Shown: piece after piece, positions 1-5,934 of the stretch
How positions within the stretch are numbered: the first letter of the stretch is position 1
Layout of the letters: the number at the start of each line of letters is the position of its first letter
Notes under the pieces: generated by a model
What the model was told of the DNA's origin: nothing
Database searches by the model: none
Seen by the model: the letters and a program-made list of their open reading frames with translations, nothing else
Made by a program: the position numbers and the translations under genes
Assembly (NCBI GenBank): GCA_009920585.1
Contig: RFZT01000139.1
Span: 1 to 6,525 of the forward strand
Length of the DNA: 6,525 nt
Direction of reading: 5' to 3'
Source of the DNA: a bacterium
GTDB taxonomy: Bacteria > Verrucomicrobiota > Verrucomicrobiia > Chthoniobacterales > Terrimicrobiaceae

Positions 1-117
1 GTAATCTTCGCGAACCGTGCCCCACTGGCGATCGCTCAAATACGGTCCCCAGAGATGCCAATCCTCCTTGTTGGCGTCGCGGGCTTCGATGCGGAGGGAC
101 TCGGGATCGGTGAACAT
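1..117 (-). CDS. GH63/MGH1-like glucosidase, N-terminal fragment cut by window edge
   Basis: Only the first 39 codons lie in the window; the frame is open to base 1. The protein starts MFTDPESLRIEARDANKEDW and continues into WGPYLSDRQWGTVREDY. From memory, the WGPYLSxRQWGTVREDY block is the conserved opening of large (about 850-900 residue) bacterial proteins annotated as glucosidase or MGH1-like glycoside hydrolase, related to GH63. Such enzymes are (alpha/alpha)6-barrel hydrolases acting on alpha-glucosides or mannosylglycerate-like substrates; the catalytic part is outside the window, so specificity cannot be judged. No signal peptide is visible, which suggests a cytoplasmic enzyme. The ATG lies 27 nt after the MFS stop codon, so it is probably the fourth gene of the operon. 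I see no clear Shine-Dalgarno sequence in front of it. Family call good, exact function unknown. Confidence 0.8.
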   Translation of the reverse strand, partial: MFTDPESLRIEARDANKEDWHLWGPYLSDRQWGTVREDY

Positions 118-144
118 GGTTTTTAGATGAGGGCTAGCCGCCGA

Positions 145-1350
145 TTAAGTCAATGTCGTGTTTTGCTGGCGATTCAAGAAAACCGCAAGGACGGCGAGGG
201 CCAGGGCGGGAATGGCTGTCCAAGCAAAAATCTCCTTCAGCCCGAAACCCGCAAGGCTTTCGAGTGGGCCGACCCCGAAGGCCGAGAGCCCGTAGCCGAG
301 CTGATAAAAGGCAATCATGCCGCCAGAGACGGATGCCGCGATCGCGGGCATTTGCTTTTGACCGAAGCTAATAATGAGCGGCAGCATGGCCGAGCAAGCC
401 AGCCCCGCAAAAGCGAACGAGGCCAGTCCGAGCCCGGCGGCCTGCGAGGGAACTCGGGGTGTGAGTAGAAATGACACCGTGATCGCGGCCGGGAGTACGA
501 CGAAGGTCCATCGCGCGGGGAACCATCGCTCGATCGTAGCAAAGAGGAGGCGCCCGCACGTGACCATTCCCCAAAAAAATGTCAATGCGAGTGAGGCCGT
601 CGCTGCATCGTTGTCCAGCTTGGTGGACATCATGATTGACGCCCAGTTGCCATTCATGGTTTCGCAAATGCCGTAGAGGAGTGCGGCTGCAGCGAAGGCG
701 GGAAAAACAGCGGGCATTTTGCTTTTGGTCGCAGTCGCGGACACAGCGCCGCTTTTAAGAGCAAGCGGGAGGGTGAAAGCCAACAGAGTGGCACACAGCG
801 CCGCTACTAGCACGGGCAACCCCCACCAGAAACCGAGGCCAACAAAGACGGCCACGAAGGCTGGCGCGAGGGCTGTACCAAGACCAAGTAGCGTATTCAG
901 GACCAGAACAGCGCGATCTGCCTTGGCAGGAAAAAACTCCGCGGCGCAGGTATTGATGACTGGCACGGTGAGACCAAAAGCCAGTCCCATGAAAGTCGTC
1001 GCCAGAAGCAGCGTGGCGTAGGCGGCTGCGTGCTGACTTGCGATAAATTGACTCGCGATCAGGAGCCCCATCGAGAGAATGTTCGCCGCCAACCCGCCTT
1101 GGAAAACCCTCTTCGTCCCCCATCGTCTTGTGAGCTTGGAAGCCAAGAGCGAGCTGGCCACGGCCATCACGGCCTGCGGAACGAAAAGTGCACCGTATTC
1201 CGTGCTGGTGAGTCCGTAGTGGAGGGGGCTTGTGAAGATGGCGCCGGCCGCCGGGAAGGTGACGAGGGCGATGCCCTGCGCCACGCCAGCCCCGTAGACC
1301 GCCGCAACTTCAGTTCGGAGCACAACTTTCTCCTCGGTTTGAGCCGCCAT
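145..1350 (-). CDS. MFS transporter (sugar permease-like)
   Basis: A 401-residue, very hydrophobic protein with about 12 membrane segments, the usual size for the major facilitator superfamily. The loop between segments 2 and 3 carries KLTRRWGTKRV (residues 72-82), matching the MFS signature GxLaDrxGrkr. A polar central loop (about residues 200-212, with SATATKSK) separates the two six-helix halves. The second half opens with GICETMNGNWASIM (227-240), where a Glu and a Trp in a helix recall fucose-permease-like sugar carriers; this resemblance is weak. It should be an inner-membrane secondary transporter for a small solute. It lies 17 nt downstream of the GMC oxidoreductase gene and just before a glucosidase gene, so a sugar, aldonate or oxidised sugar is the likely cargo (inference). 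The start is supported by GGAG six bases upstream. No break is seen in the frame. Confidence 0.88.
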   Translation of the reverse strand: MAAQTEEKVVLRTEVAAVYGAGVAQGIALVTFPAAGAIFTSPLHYGLTSTEYGALFVPQAVMAVASSLLASKLTRRWGTKRVFQGGLAANILSMGLLIASQFIASQHAAAYATLLLATTFMGLAFGLTVPVINTCAAEFFPAKADRAVLVLNTLLGLGTALAPAFVAVFVGLGFWWGLPVLVAALCATLLAFTLPLALKSGAVSATATKSKMPAVFPAFAAAALLYGICETMNGNWASIMMSTKLDNDAATASLALTFFWGMVTCGRLLFATIERWFPARWTFVVLPAAITVSFLLTPRVPSQAAGLGLASFAFAGLACSAMLPLIISFGQKQMPAIAASVSGGMIAFYQLGYGLSAFGVGPLESLAGFGLKEIFAWTAIPALALAVLAVFLNRQQNTTLT

Positions 1351-1354
1351 TTTG

Positions 1355-1360
1355 TTCTCC
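1355..1360 (-). promoter_or_regulatory. Ribosome binding site of the MFS gene
   Basis: The minus strand reads GGAGAA here, with GGAG ending six bases before the ATG at 1350-1348. It is the only clear Shine-Dalgarno sequence in front of a gene start in this window, and it fixes the MFS start. Confidence 0.6.
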
Positions 1361-1367
1361 AGCGCTT

Positions 1368-1970
1368 TTATTTAAGGCGCTCGAGAAGGTGATCGCCGAC
1401 ACGAAGGGCATTCGCCATCGCCGTCAAGGCGGGGTTCACCGCGCCGATGCTCGGGAAGAACGAGGTGTCCACGACATAGAGATTGTCGAGTTCGTGGGCC
1501 TTACAATTCGTATCGAGCACGGAGGTGGCGGAATCGGTGCCGAAGCGGCAGGTGCCCGACTGGTGGGCTACCCCGCCGATGTCTATCTCGTTTTTCATGT
1601 AGAGATTTCGCGGGATGAGGTGCTCGTGCATGCCGAGGTGGTTGAGCATCGACTTGAGCTTGGAATAGAGGCGTTCTTTGGCGACTTGGTTGTTCGGCGT
1701 GTAGCTGAGCGTGATTTGGCCTTCGCGGTTGATCATGACGCGGTTGTGGGGCGAGGGAAGATCCTCGGTGGAGAGCCAAAAATCGACGGCGTGCCTCGCA
1801 ACAAAATCGAGCGTGAACATTGGCGCGAGCCCGGCTTCGATCGGCTTCTCGCCTTTATACATCGGGCCTTGGGATTTTCCGACCATTTGGATGTTCCCCA
1901 TCGGAAACTCAAAGTCCTTCATGCCGAAATAAAAATCATTTAGCCCAAGTGTCTTCTGGTATTTCGTCGA
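1368..1970 (-). CDS. GMC oxidoreductase, C-terminal fragment (out of frame with its N-terminal part)
   Basis: This frame carries the substrate-binding and catalytic end of the GMC oxidoreductase whose first 301 residues are encoded at 1973-2875. Homologous reading begins near 1970 with STKYQKTLGLNDFYFG and continues through the ATG at 1922, which I take as an internal Met, not a start. Numbering from that Met, the catalytic His is H120 in AHQSGTCRFG and the partner Asn is N163 in GAVNPALTAMANALR; the His/Asn pair is typical of GMC enzymes. The block NLYVVDTSFFPSIGAVNPA (148-166) is the conserved C-terminal FAD-contacting segment. It ends in ERLK, 17 nt before the MFS start. Alone it lacks the FAD-binding Rossmann domain and could not be active. 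If the break is a sequencing artefact, the intact enzyme would be about 515 residues. Confidence 0.85.
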   Translation of the reverse strand, partial: STKYQKTLGLNDFYFGMKDFEFPMGNIQMVGKSQGPMYKGEKPIEAGLAPMFTLDFVARHAVDFWLSTEDLPSPHNRVMINREGQITLSYTPNNQVAKERLYSKLKSMLNHLGMHEHLIPRNLYMKNEIDIGGVAHQSGTCRFGTDSATSVLDTNCKAHELDNLYVVDTSFFPSIGAVNPALTAMANALRVGDHLLERLK

Positions 1971-2875
1971 TACATGTAGTTCCGGCCGACTTGGTCGGAG
2001 CCGTTGGCAAGGCCATTTGGGTGTTTGTCATTCGCCGACATGAGGAGCAGGCGGGCGGAATTCGCCGCTCCTGCGGAAACGACGACGATGCTGGCGCGGA
2101 AGGTCTCGGTTTTTCCGTCGCGATCGACCACGACTTCGCTCACCGAATTGCCGGCGGCGTTGGTGTTGAGTTTGAGCACCTGGGAGTTTGTGAGGAGGGT
2201 GACATTCGAGTGCTCGAGCGCGGGACGCACGCCCAAGACCTCGGCATCCGACTTCGCCTGGACGAGGCAGGGAAATCCATCGCAATCCTCGCAGCGCACG
2301 CATGGGCTGTAAGGCCTGTTCGCCTCATTGAGCATGATGCCGCAGGGCGAGTGGAAGGGATGGTAGCCTGCGCGTTTGAGGTCGTCAGAGAGTTGCTGGA
2401 TACGCGGTTCGTGGGAGACAGCAGGGAAGGGATAGGGATCGCTGCATGGCGGCTCGGTGGGGTCCTCACCGCGTGCACCGTGGACATGATACATGCGCTC
2501 TGCCTTAGTGTAGTAGGATTCGAAATCTTCGTAGCCCAGTGGCCATGCAGGCGAGATGCCATCCTGGTGTTTCAGGACGCCGAAATCCTCCTTGCGCAGA
2601 CGGTAGAGGGCCGCGCCGTAAAGCTTTGTCGCGCCACCGACGAAGTAGTGGACGCCGGGTTGGAATGCCTTGCCGTGCTTGTCGCGCCAGGTGTCCTTCG
2701 AGGTGTAGCGGTTTGCGATGAAGACTTCCGATGCGGACCAGTTCTCCGGCTCGCGCGGGAGCCAGCCGCCGCGTTCGAGGATGAGGATGCGTTTTCCGGA
2801 GGGTGCCAGGTGACGGGCCAATGTGCCCCCGCCCGCGCCGCTACCGATGATGATGATGTCGTAGTCGTTTGCCAT
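1940..2875 (-). CDS. GMC family oxidoreductase, N-terminal FAD-binding part (frame broken near 1972)
   Basis: FAD-dependent glucose-methanol-choline family protein that oxidises an alcohol group, often on a sugar or polyol. Features in order: Rossmann motif IIIIGSGAGGGTLARHL (7-23) with the ribose-binding Glu at E34 (ILERGGW); the FAD loop FVGGATKLYGAALYRLR (78-94); a cysteine cluster C192-x2-C195-x2-C198-x4-C203 followed by AKSDAEV; and the second GMC signature region VVSAGAANSARLLL (265-278). Homology stops at VGRNYM (296-301); the last ten residues, YRRNTRRHLG, are out-of-frame sequence and the stop is spurious. The C-terminal half follows in another frame at 1368-1970. No signal peptide, so cytoplasmic as written. 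The start lies 6 nt after the stop of the gluconolactonase-like gene, suggesting co-transcription and possibly translational coupling. Either a pseudogene or a sequencing/assembly gap. Confidence 0.88.
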   Translation of the reverse strand: MANDYDIIIIGSGAGGGTLARHLAPSGKRILILERGGWLPREPENWSASEVFIANRYTSKDTWRDKHGKAFQPGVHYFVGGATKLYGAALYRLRKEDFGVLKHQDGISPAWPLGYEDFESYYTKAERMYHVHGARGEDPTEPPCSDPYPFPAVSHEPRIQQLSDDLKRAGYHPFHSPCGIMLNEANRPYSPCVRCEDCDGFPCLVQAKSDAEVLGVRPALEHSNVTLLTNSQVLKLNTNAAGNSVSEVVVDRDGKTETFRASIVVVSAGAANSARLLLMSANDKHPNGLANGSDQVGRNYMYRRNTRRHLG

Positions 2876-2881
2876 GGGATT

Positions 2882-3997
2882 TTACCGGTCGATTTGGGGC
2901 ACGGGTTTCGCGCCTTTGGTGTTGAGTTTGATCGCCCAAACCGAGTCGGACGAGCAGATGAAGAGGATGTTGTTATCGCGTCCGCCGAAGGTGAGGTTCG
3001 CGGTCTGCTTCGGGAGTTTGATTTTGCCGATCAACTTGCCTTTCGGGTTGAAAATATGGATGCCGTCGAGTGCGCCGGAGTAGACATTGCCCCGCTCGTC
3101 GAGCCGCATGCCATCTGGGAATCCAGGCGAGACGACCGCGAATTCGCGCTGGTTCGAAACCGTCTTGCCGTCCGGCGCGACATCGAACGCATAGATCGTG
3201 TGCGGCTTGTTGAAATAATAGGTGCGCGGCGCCTGGATCGCGCCGCTGTCGATGATGTAGAGCGTCTTCTCGTCAGGCGAAAACGCGATGCCGTTCGGCA
3301 TTTGCAGGTCGCCCGTGACGACGCTGAGTTTTTTCGATTGCGGATCCCAGCGATAGACATTGTTTGGCAATTCGGCCGCCTGAGGAAATTGCAGCGAGCC
3401 GTAGCTTGGGTCGGTGAACCACACCGAGCCGTCGGATTTCACAACGAGGTCGTTCGGCGAATTCAGCGGCTTGCCTTCAAACGAACCCGCAAGCGTCTCG
3501 ACATGGCCGTCGAGGTGCGTGATCGAGACGCGGCGACCGGTGGTTTCGGCGGTGAGCAGGCGGGACTCGAGGTCGGCAGTCTGACCGTCGGCGATGCTCG
3601 AAGGATGGCGGAAAATCACTGGAGCGTCCCAAGAGGCCGGCGTGATCGTGTTGTAGGGCGTGAGGCCGTGCCAGCGGATGAGGTTGATGTTGTCGTTGAT
3701 CTGGTCGGTGAAGACGAGATAGCCGGCGTCCGAGTTTTTTACCTGCAAATAAACCGGCCCCTCGGTGAAGCCAAATCCATCTGCGAGATGGATGAGCTGC
3801 GGCTGATTGCCGAGGATTTCGGCAAACGCGTCGTCGTAGACCTCGAGCGGCAACTGGGGATTCTGCGCCTCGGGATAAGGTGGGTTTTTCTCGTAGGCGA
3901 GATTGCCGATTTCGACTTTCTGGGCCAGCGCCGTGGCAGAAAACCCGGCTGCGAAAACGAAGTTCAACGCGAGGATTGAGATTGGGCGGGGCGACAT
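2882..3997 (-). CDS. Exported SMP-30/gluconolactonase/LRE-like beta-propeller protein
   Basis: A 371-residue protein with a Sec signal peptide: a positive start (MSPRP), a hydrophobic stretch and a likely cut after ATALA (residues 21-25). The mature part is a six-bladed propeller of the SMP-30/gluconolactonase family, which hydrolyses sugar lactones with a divalent metal. Expected metal and substrate residues are visible: E79 in FTEGPVY, N182 in NSPNDLVV, N235 in MPNGIAFS and D295 in PDGMRLDERGNVY. FTDPSYG (195-200 area) and ANLTFGG (333-339) are further family blocks. It would act in the periplasm or outside the cell, converting aldonolactone to the acid. It is the first gene of the apparent operon and is followed after 6 nt by a GMC oxidoreductase, which could make such a lactone. 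The pairing is logical, but the GMC protein has no export signal, so the two may be in different compartments. Substrate unknown. Confidence 0.9.
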   Translation of the reverse strand: MSPRPISILALNFVFAAGFSATALAQKVEIGNLAYEKNPPYPEAQNPQLPLEVYDDAFAEILGNQPQLIHLADGFGFTEGPVYLQVKNSDAGYLVFTDQINDNINLIRWHGLTPYNTITPASWDAPVIFRHPSSIADGQTADLESRLLTAETTGRRVSITHLDGHVETLAGSFEGKPLNSPNDLVVKSDGSVWFTDPSYGSLQFPQAAELPNNVYRWDPQSKKLSVVTGDLQMPNGIAFSPDEKTLYIIDSGAIQAPRTYYFNKPHTIYAFDVAPDGKTVSNQREFAVVSPGFPDGMRLDERGNVYSGALDGIHIFNPKGKLIGKIKLPKQTANLTFGGRDNNILFICSSDSVWAIKLNTKGAKPVPQIDR

Positions 3998-4007
3998 GCG
4001 TAGTGGG

Positions 4008-4036
4008 AATTTTTACCCAGCCCCTCTCAAAGTCAA
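4008..4036 (-). promoter_or_regulatory. Candidate sigma70-type promoter of the lactonase-GMC-MFS-glucosidase operon
   Basis: On the minus strand TTGACT (4036-4031) is followed after 17 bases by AAAATT (4013-4008), or after 15 bases by TAAAAA (4015-4010). The -35 is good and the -10 is mediocre. Transcription would begin around 4001-4003, only a few bases before the ATG at 3997, so the leader would be very short. No Shine-Dalgarno sequence is visible there, which agrees with a nearly leaderless mRNA. Placement in the only sizeable gap upstream of the operon supports the call. Confidence 0.4.
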
Positions 4037-4153
4037 TACTGCAACACGCCTACGGCGCCGAATTTTTGAAACAATTCCAGCAACTGGATGACGATCGCGA
4101 GAAATCGTCCGTCCGAGCTGGCTTGGCGCATCGATTTATTGGAGAGGACTCGA

Positions 4154-4181
4154 TTGACGCGATTTTTGTGCACACTACTTT
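4154..4181 (+). promoter_or_regulatory. Promoter of the antitoxin-like ORF, probably giving a leaderless mRNA
   Basis: TTGACG (4154-4159) is followed after 16 bases by TACTTT (4176-4181). Only six bases separate the -10 from the ATG at 4188, so the expected start of transcription coincides with the A of the start codon. No ribosome binding site lies upstream. The layout points to leaderless expression of the small plus-strand ORF. Confidence 0.5.
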
Positions 4182-4187
4182 CGTGCT

Positions 4188-4286
4188 ATGAAAAATATCA
4201 CGCTGAGCGCCGAGGAGGATTTAATAGAAAATGCCCTCGAGGTGGCCAGAAAGCAGAAATCAGAGGCACGCCGCCAAGAACGCTGA
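4188..4286 (+). pseudogene. Truncated ribbon-helix-helix (VapB/CopG-type) antitoxin gene
   Basis: The only plus-strand gene candidate, 32 codons. It begins MKNITLSAEEDLIENALEVA, which matches the usual opening of short ribbon-helix-helix antitoxins: a beta strand for DNA contact (MKNITLSA) and the first helix (EEDLIENALEVARKQ). In such proteins a turn and second helix of the type TLNxxFRxWL normally follow; here the protein instead runs to SEARRQER and stops. The last six or seven codons are simply the complement of the LTPxQ gene on the other strand, so homology ends near base 4262. No second helix and no toxin gene follow. A complete antitoxin is about 60-90 residues and is normally paired with a PIN-domain toxin. 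I read this as the surviving 5' end of a toxin-antitoxin module. An intact micro-protein is possible but less likely. The promoter in front looks intact. Confidence 0.55.
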
Positions 4287-4875
4287 AGGCCTTGCGCTGG
4301 GCGGGGGTCAGGACGGCTTTGAAATCTTCAGCCTGATCGGTGCGATAGTCACGGAGGAGATGGATGCGCTTGGCTTGGGGAATCTTGCCTTCGTCGAAGG
4401 CGCGATTCGTCTCAGCAACAAAATCCAAGCCCTTGATTCGAATTGTCTCAATCGAGATGACCTGCTTGGCGCTAAGGGCGAGTTTCTTTTGCACTTTGGG
4501 TGAGACCAGCATCGTGTAGCCGAGGGCTTGATTTTGGATCTCGTGAAAGCGCGCGGATTGCTCTGGCGTGAGGACGGCGAGGGCGCAGGCATTGTTGCTG
4601 TCGATGAGCGCGAAAAGCTTCTGATCCGCCGCCAGACACGCGTCGGGAGCCGTGGCTCCTTTTTTGACAAGCTCGCGGGACTTCGAACGCAGCTCCGTAC
4701 GCAGCGCGTTGAGGCGCGATTTTTGCTTTGGAGTGAGGGCGAGATCCTCGCTCACATTTTCGAGACCGAGGAGGATGGAAACCGAGCCGGGGTAGTCCGT
4801 GGCGCGCGTGGTGGCGCGAAGGGGTGTGGCCGCCAGAAAAACGGCTAAAAGGACAAGAACGTATTTCGATTTCAT
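4198..4875 (-). CDS. Exported LTPxQ-motif (Spy/CpxP-like) protein of unknown function
   Basis: 225 residues if started at the Met at 4875. That start gives a clear Sec signal peptide (MKSKYVLVLLAVFLAATPLR, likely cut near residues 21-22), so it is a separate exported protein although the frame continues upstream into transaldolase without a stop. The mature part is helical and charged and carries four LTPxQ-type motifs: LTPKQ (47-51), LTPEQ (102-106), LSAKQ (134-138) and LTPAQ (189-193). This motif is shared with Spy/CpxP-like periplasmic proteins, but overall similarity is too low to assign chaperone or stress-sensor function. Cys80 and Cys97 could form a disulfide. The last 20 or so residues (from about ISAFWPP) are antisense to the truncated antitoxin ORF and are probably not original sequence. 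The ATG overlaps a TGA in the neighbouring frame that would end transaldolase. No Shine-Dalgarno sequence seen. Confidence 0.7.
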   Translation of the reverse strand: MKSKYVLVLLAVFLAATPLRATTRATDYPGSVSILLGLENVSEDLALTPKQKSRLNALRTELRSKSRELVKKGATAPDACLAADQKLFALIDSNNACALAVLTPEQSARFHEIQNQALGYTMLVSPKVQKKLALSAKQVISIETIRIKGLDFVAETNRAFDEGKIPQAKRIHLLRDYRTDQAEDFKAVLTPAQRKAFSVLGGVPLISAFWPPRGHFLLNPPRRSA

Positions 4876-5847
4876 TTTTTTGGGGTGCCTGGCTCTAGAA
4901 GCTTTTGGCGACGATTGAACGATATCCGCCGCAAACTTCCGAATGCCGTCAGCGAGCTTGTCGGTAGCCATGGCGTCCTCGTTGAGCATCCAGCGGAAGG
5001 TCTTTTCGTCGAGATCGATTTTTTCGATGTTGGCGCTCACCGCCTGAGCGGGATCCAGCTTGCGAGTGAGCGGTGCGGTGGAGTCCTGAAGATTCTTGAG
5101 AAGATCGGGGCTGATCGTCAGCAGGTCGCAACCAGCGAGTTCCGTGATCTGGCTGACGTTTCGGAAGCTGGCGCCCATCACTTGCGTTTGGTAGCCGAAC
5201 TTTTTGTAGTAGTTGTAGATTTTTTGGACGGACTGGACGCCGGGATCCTCCGCACCGACGTATTCTTTGCCGGTGGTGGATTTGTAGTAATCGTAAATGC
5301 GACCAACGAACGGTGAGATGAGGCGGGCGTTGGCTTGCGCGCAGGCGATGGCCTGTGGGAGCGCGAAGAGGAGCGTGAGATTGCAATTAATGCCTTCTTT
5401 TTGGCAGACCGCAGCGGCTTGAGCACCTTCCCATGTCGAGGCGATCTTGATGAGCACACGCTCACGGGGCGTTCCCTGCTTCTCATAGAGACCGATGAGG
5501 TAACGGGCCTTTTCGACTGTTCCTTCAATATCAAAAGAAAGTCGGGCATCGACTTCGGTGGAAACACGACCTGGAACGATCGAGAGGATTTCGCGGCCGA
5601 ACGCGATGAGAAGATCGTCGATGACCTTGCGGTGGAGCGCGCCACCGGTGAGCGTGCTAGAGCGATTATCGGCCACGACTTTCTCGAGGAGAGGCTTATA
5701 TTCCGCTTGTTGAACAGCCTTGTAGATCAACGTGGGATTCGTCGTCGCATCCTGTGGCGTGTAGGCGCGGATGCTTTCGAAATCCCCGGTATCGGCGACA
5801 ACGGTGGTGAATTGCTTGAGTTGATCGAGAGAATTAGCTTGGCTCAT
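4872..5847 (-). CDS. tal: Transaldolase (TalB type), probable frameshift near its 3' end
   Basis: Cytoplasmic pentose phosphate enzyme that moves a dihydroxyacetone unit from sedoheptulose 7-phosphate to glyceraldehyde 3-phosphate. The match to E. coli TalB runs from the start (LDQLKQFTTVVADTGDF) to GIRKFAADI (301-309). Visible catalytic elements are D19, N37 in DATTNPT, E98 in the signature GRVSTEVDARLS (93-104) and the Schiff-base Lys K134 in VLIKIASTWEG. GINCNLTLLF (152-161), SPFVGRI (178-184) and MGASFRN (224-230) are also conserved. As written, the frame passes through SSPKASRARHPKK into the next gene, giving a 549-codon ORF ending at 4198. Removing one base from the CCAAAA run at 4903-4908 gives an end like SSPKLLEPGTPKK and a TGA at 4874-4872, for a normal length of about 324 residues. 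The end given here assumes that correction. No clear ribosome binding site precedes the ATG. Confidence 0.9.
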
Positions 5848-5859
5848 AATAAAATCTAG

Positions 5860-5881
5860 AAAACGACGCTCAGTTTGAGCG
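5860..5881 (-). terminator. Possible rho-independent terminator after topB
   Basis: On the minus strand CGCTCA-AAC-TGAGCG (5881-5867) forms a perfect six-base-pair hairpin with a three-base loop, followed after three bases by TTTT (5863-5860) and shortly by a second T run. It lies after the topB stop and about 20 bases before the transaldolase start. The T tract is short and slightly displaced, so it may be weak, or it may be a 5' leader structure of tal. Confidence 0.4.
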
Positions 5882-5892
5882 CACGCACGCGG

Positions 5893-5910
5893 AAATGCAA
5901 ATGCAAATGC
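5893..5910. repeat. Three tandem copies of AAATGC
   Basis: Three perfect copies of the hexamer AAATGC lie head to tail in the gap between topB and tal. The motif is flanked by two GAGCGC copies (5877-5882 and 5911-5916). No function is evident; it may be chance or slippage. Confidence 0.6.
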
Positions 5911-5934
5911 GAGCGCTGCCCCGTCGATGTTCGA

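Noticed and set aside
1820..3979. A 719-codon open frame on the plus strand
   Set aside because: It lies antisense to the lactonase and GMC genes, which have clear families, signal peptide and catalytic motifs. Its translation is rich in Arg, Val, Asp and Glu without domains or hydrophobic pattern. Long antisense frames are common in GC-rich genes.
4060..4107. Small inverted repeats (GAATT/AATTC and ACGAT/ATCGT) as terminators or operators
   Set aside because: Stems of five bases with eight-base loops are expected by chance, and there is no suitable T run after them.
3880..4191. Plus-strand frame of 103 codons ending in a TGA that overlaps the antitoxin ATG
   Set aside because: The overlap looks like coupling, but the first part is antisense to the lactonase signal peptide, there is no ribosome binding site, and the last part contains the -35/-10 promoter elements. 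I recognise no family.
4198..5847. A genuine two-domain transaldolase fusion enzyme
   Set aside because: A signal peptide lies exactly at the junction, and the neighbouring frame gives a proper transaldolase end with an ATGA overlap. A frameshift is the simpler reading.
5848..5934. A promoter for tal in the topB-tal gap
   Set aside because: TAGATT (5858-5853 on the minus strand) could be a -10, but no acceptable -35 lies 16-18 bases upstream; that position is occupied by the hairpin.
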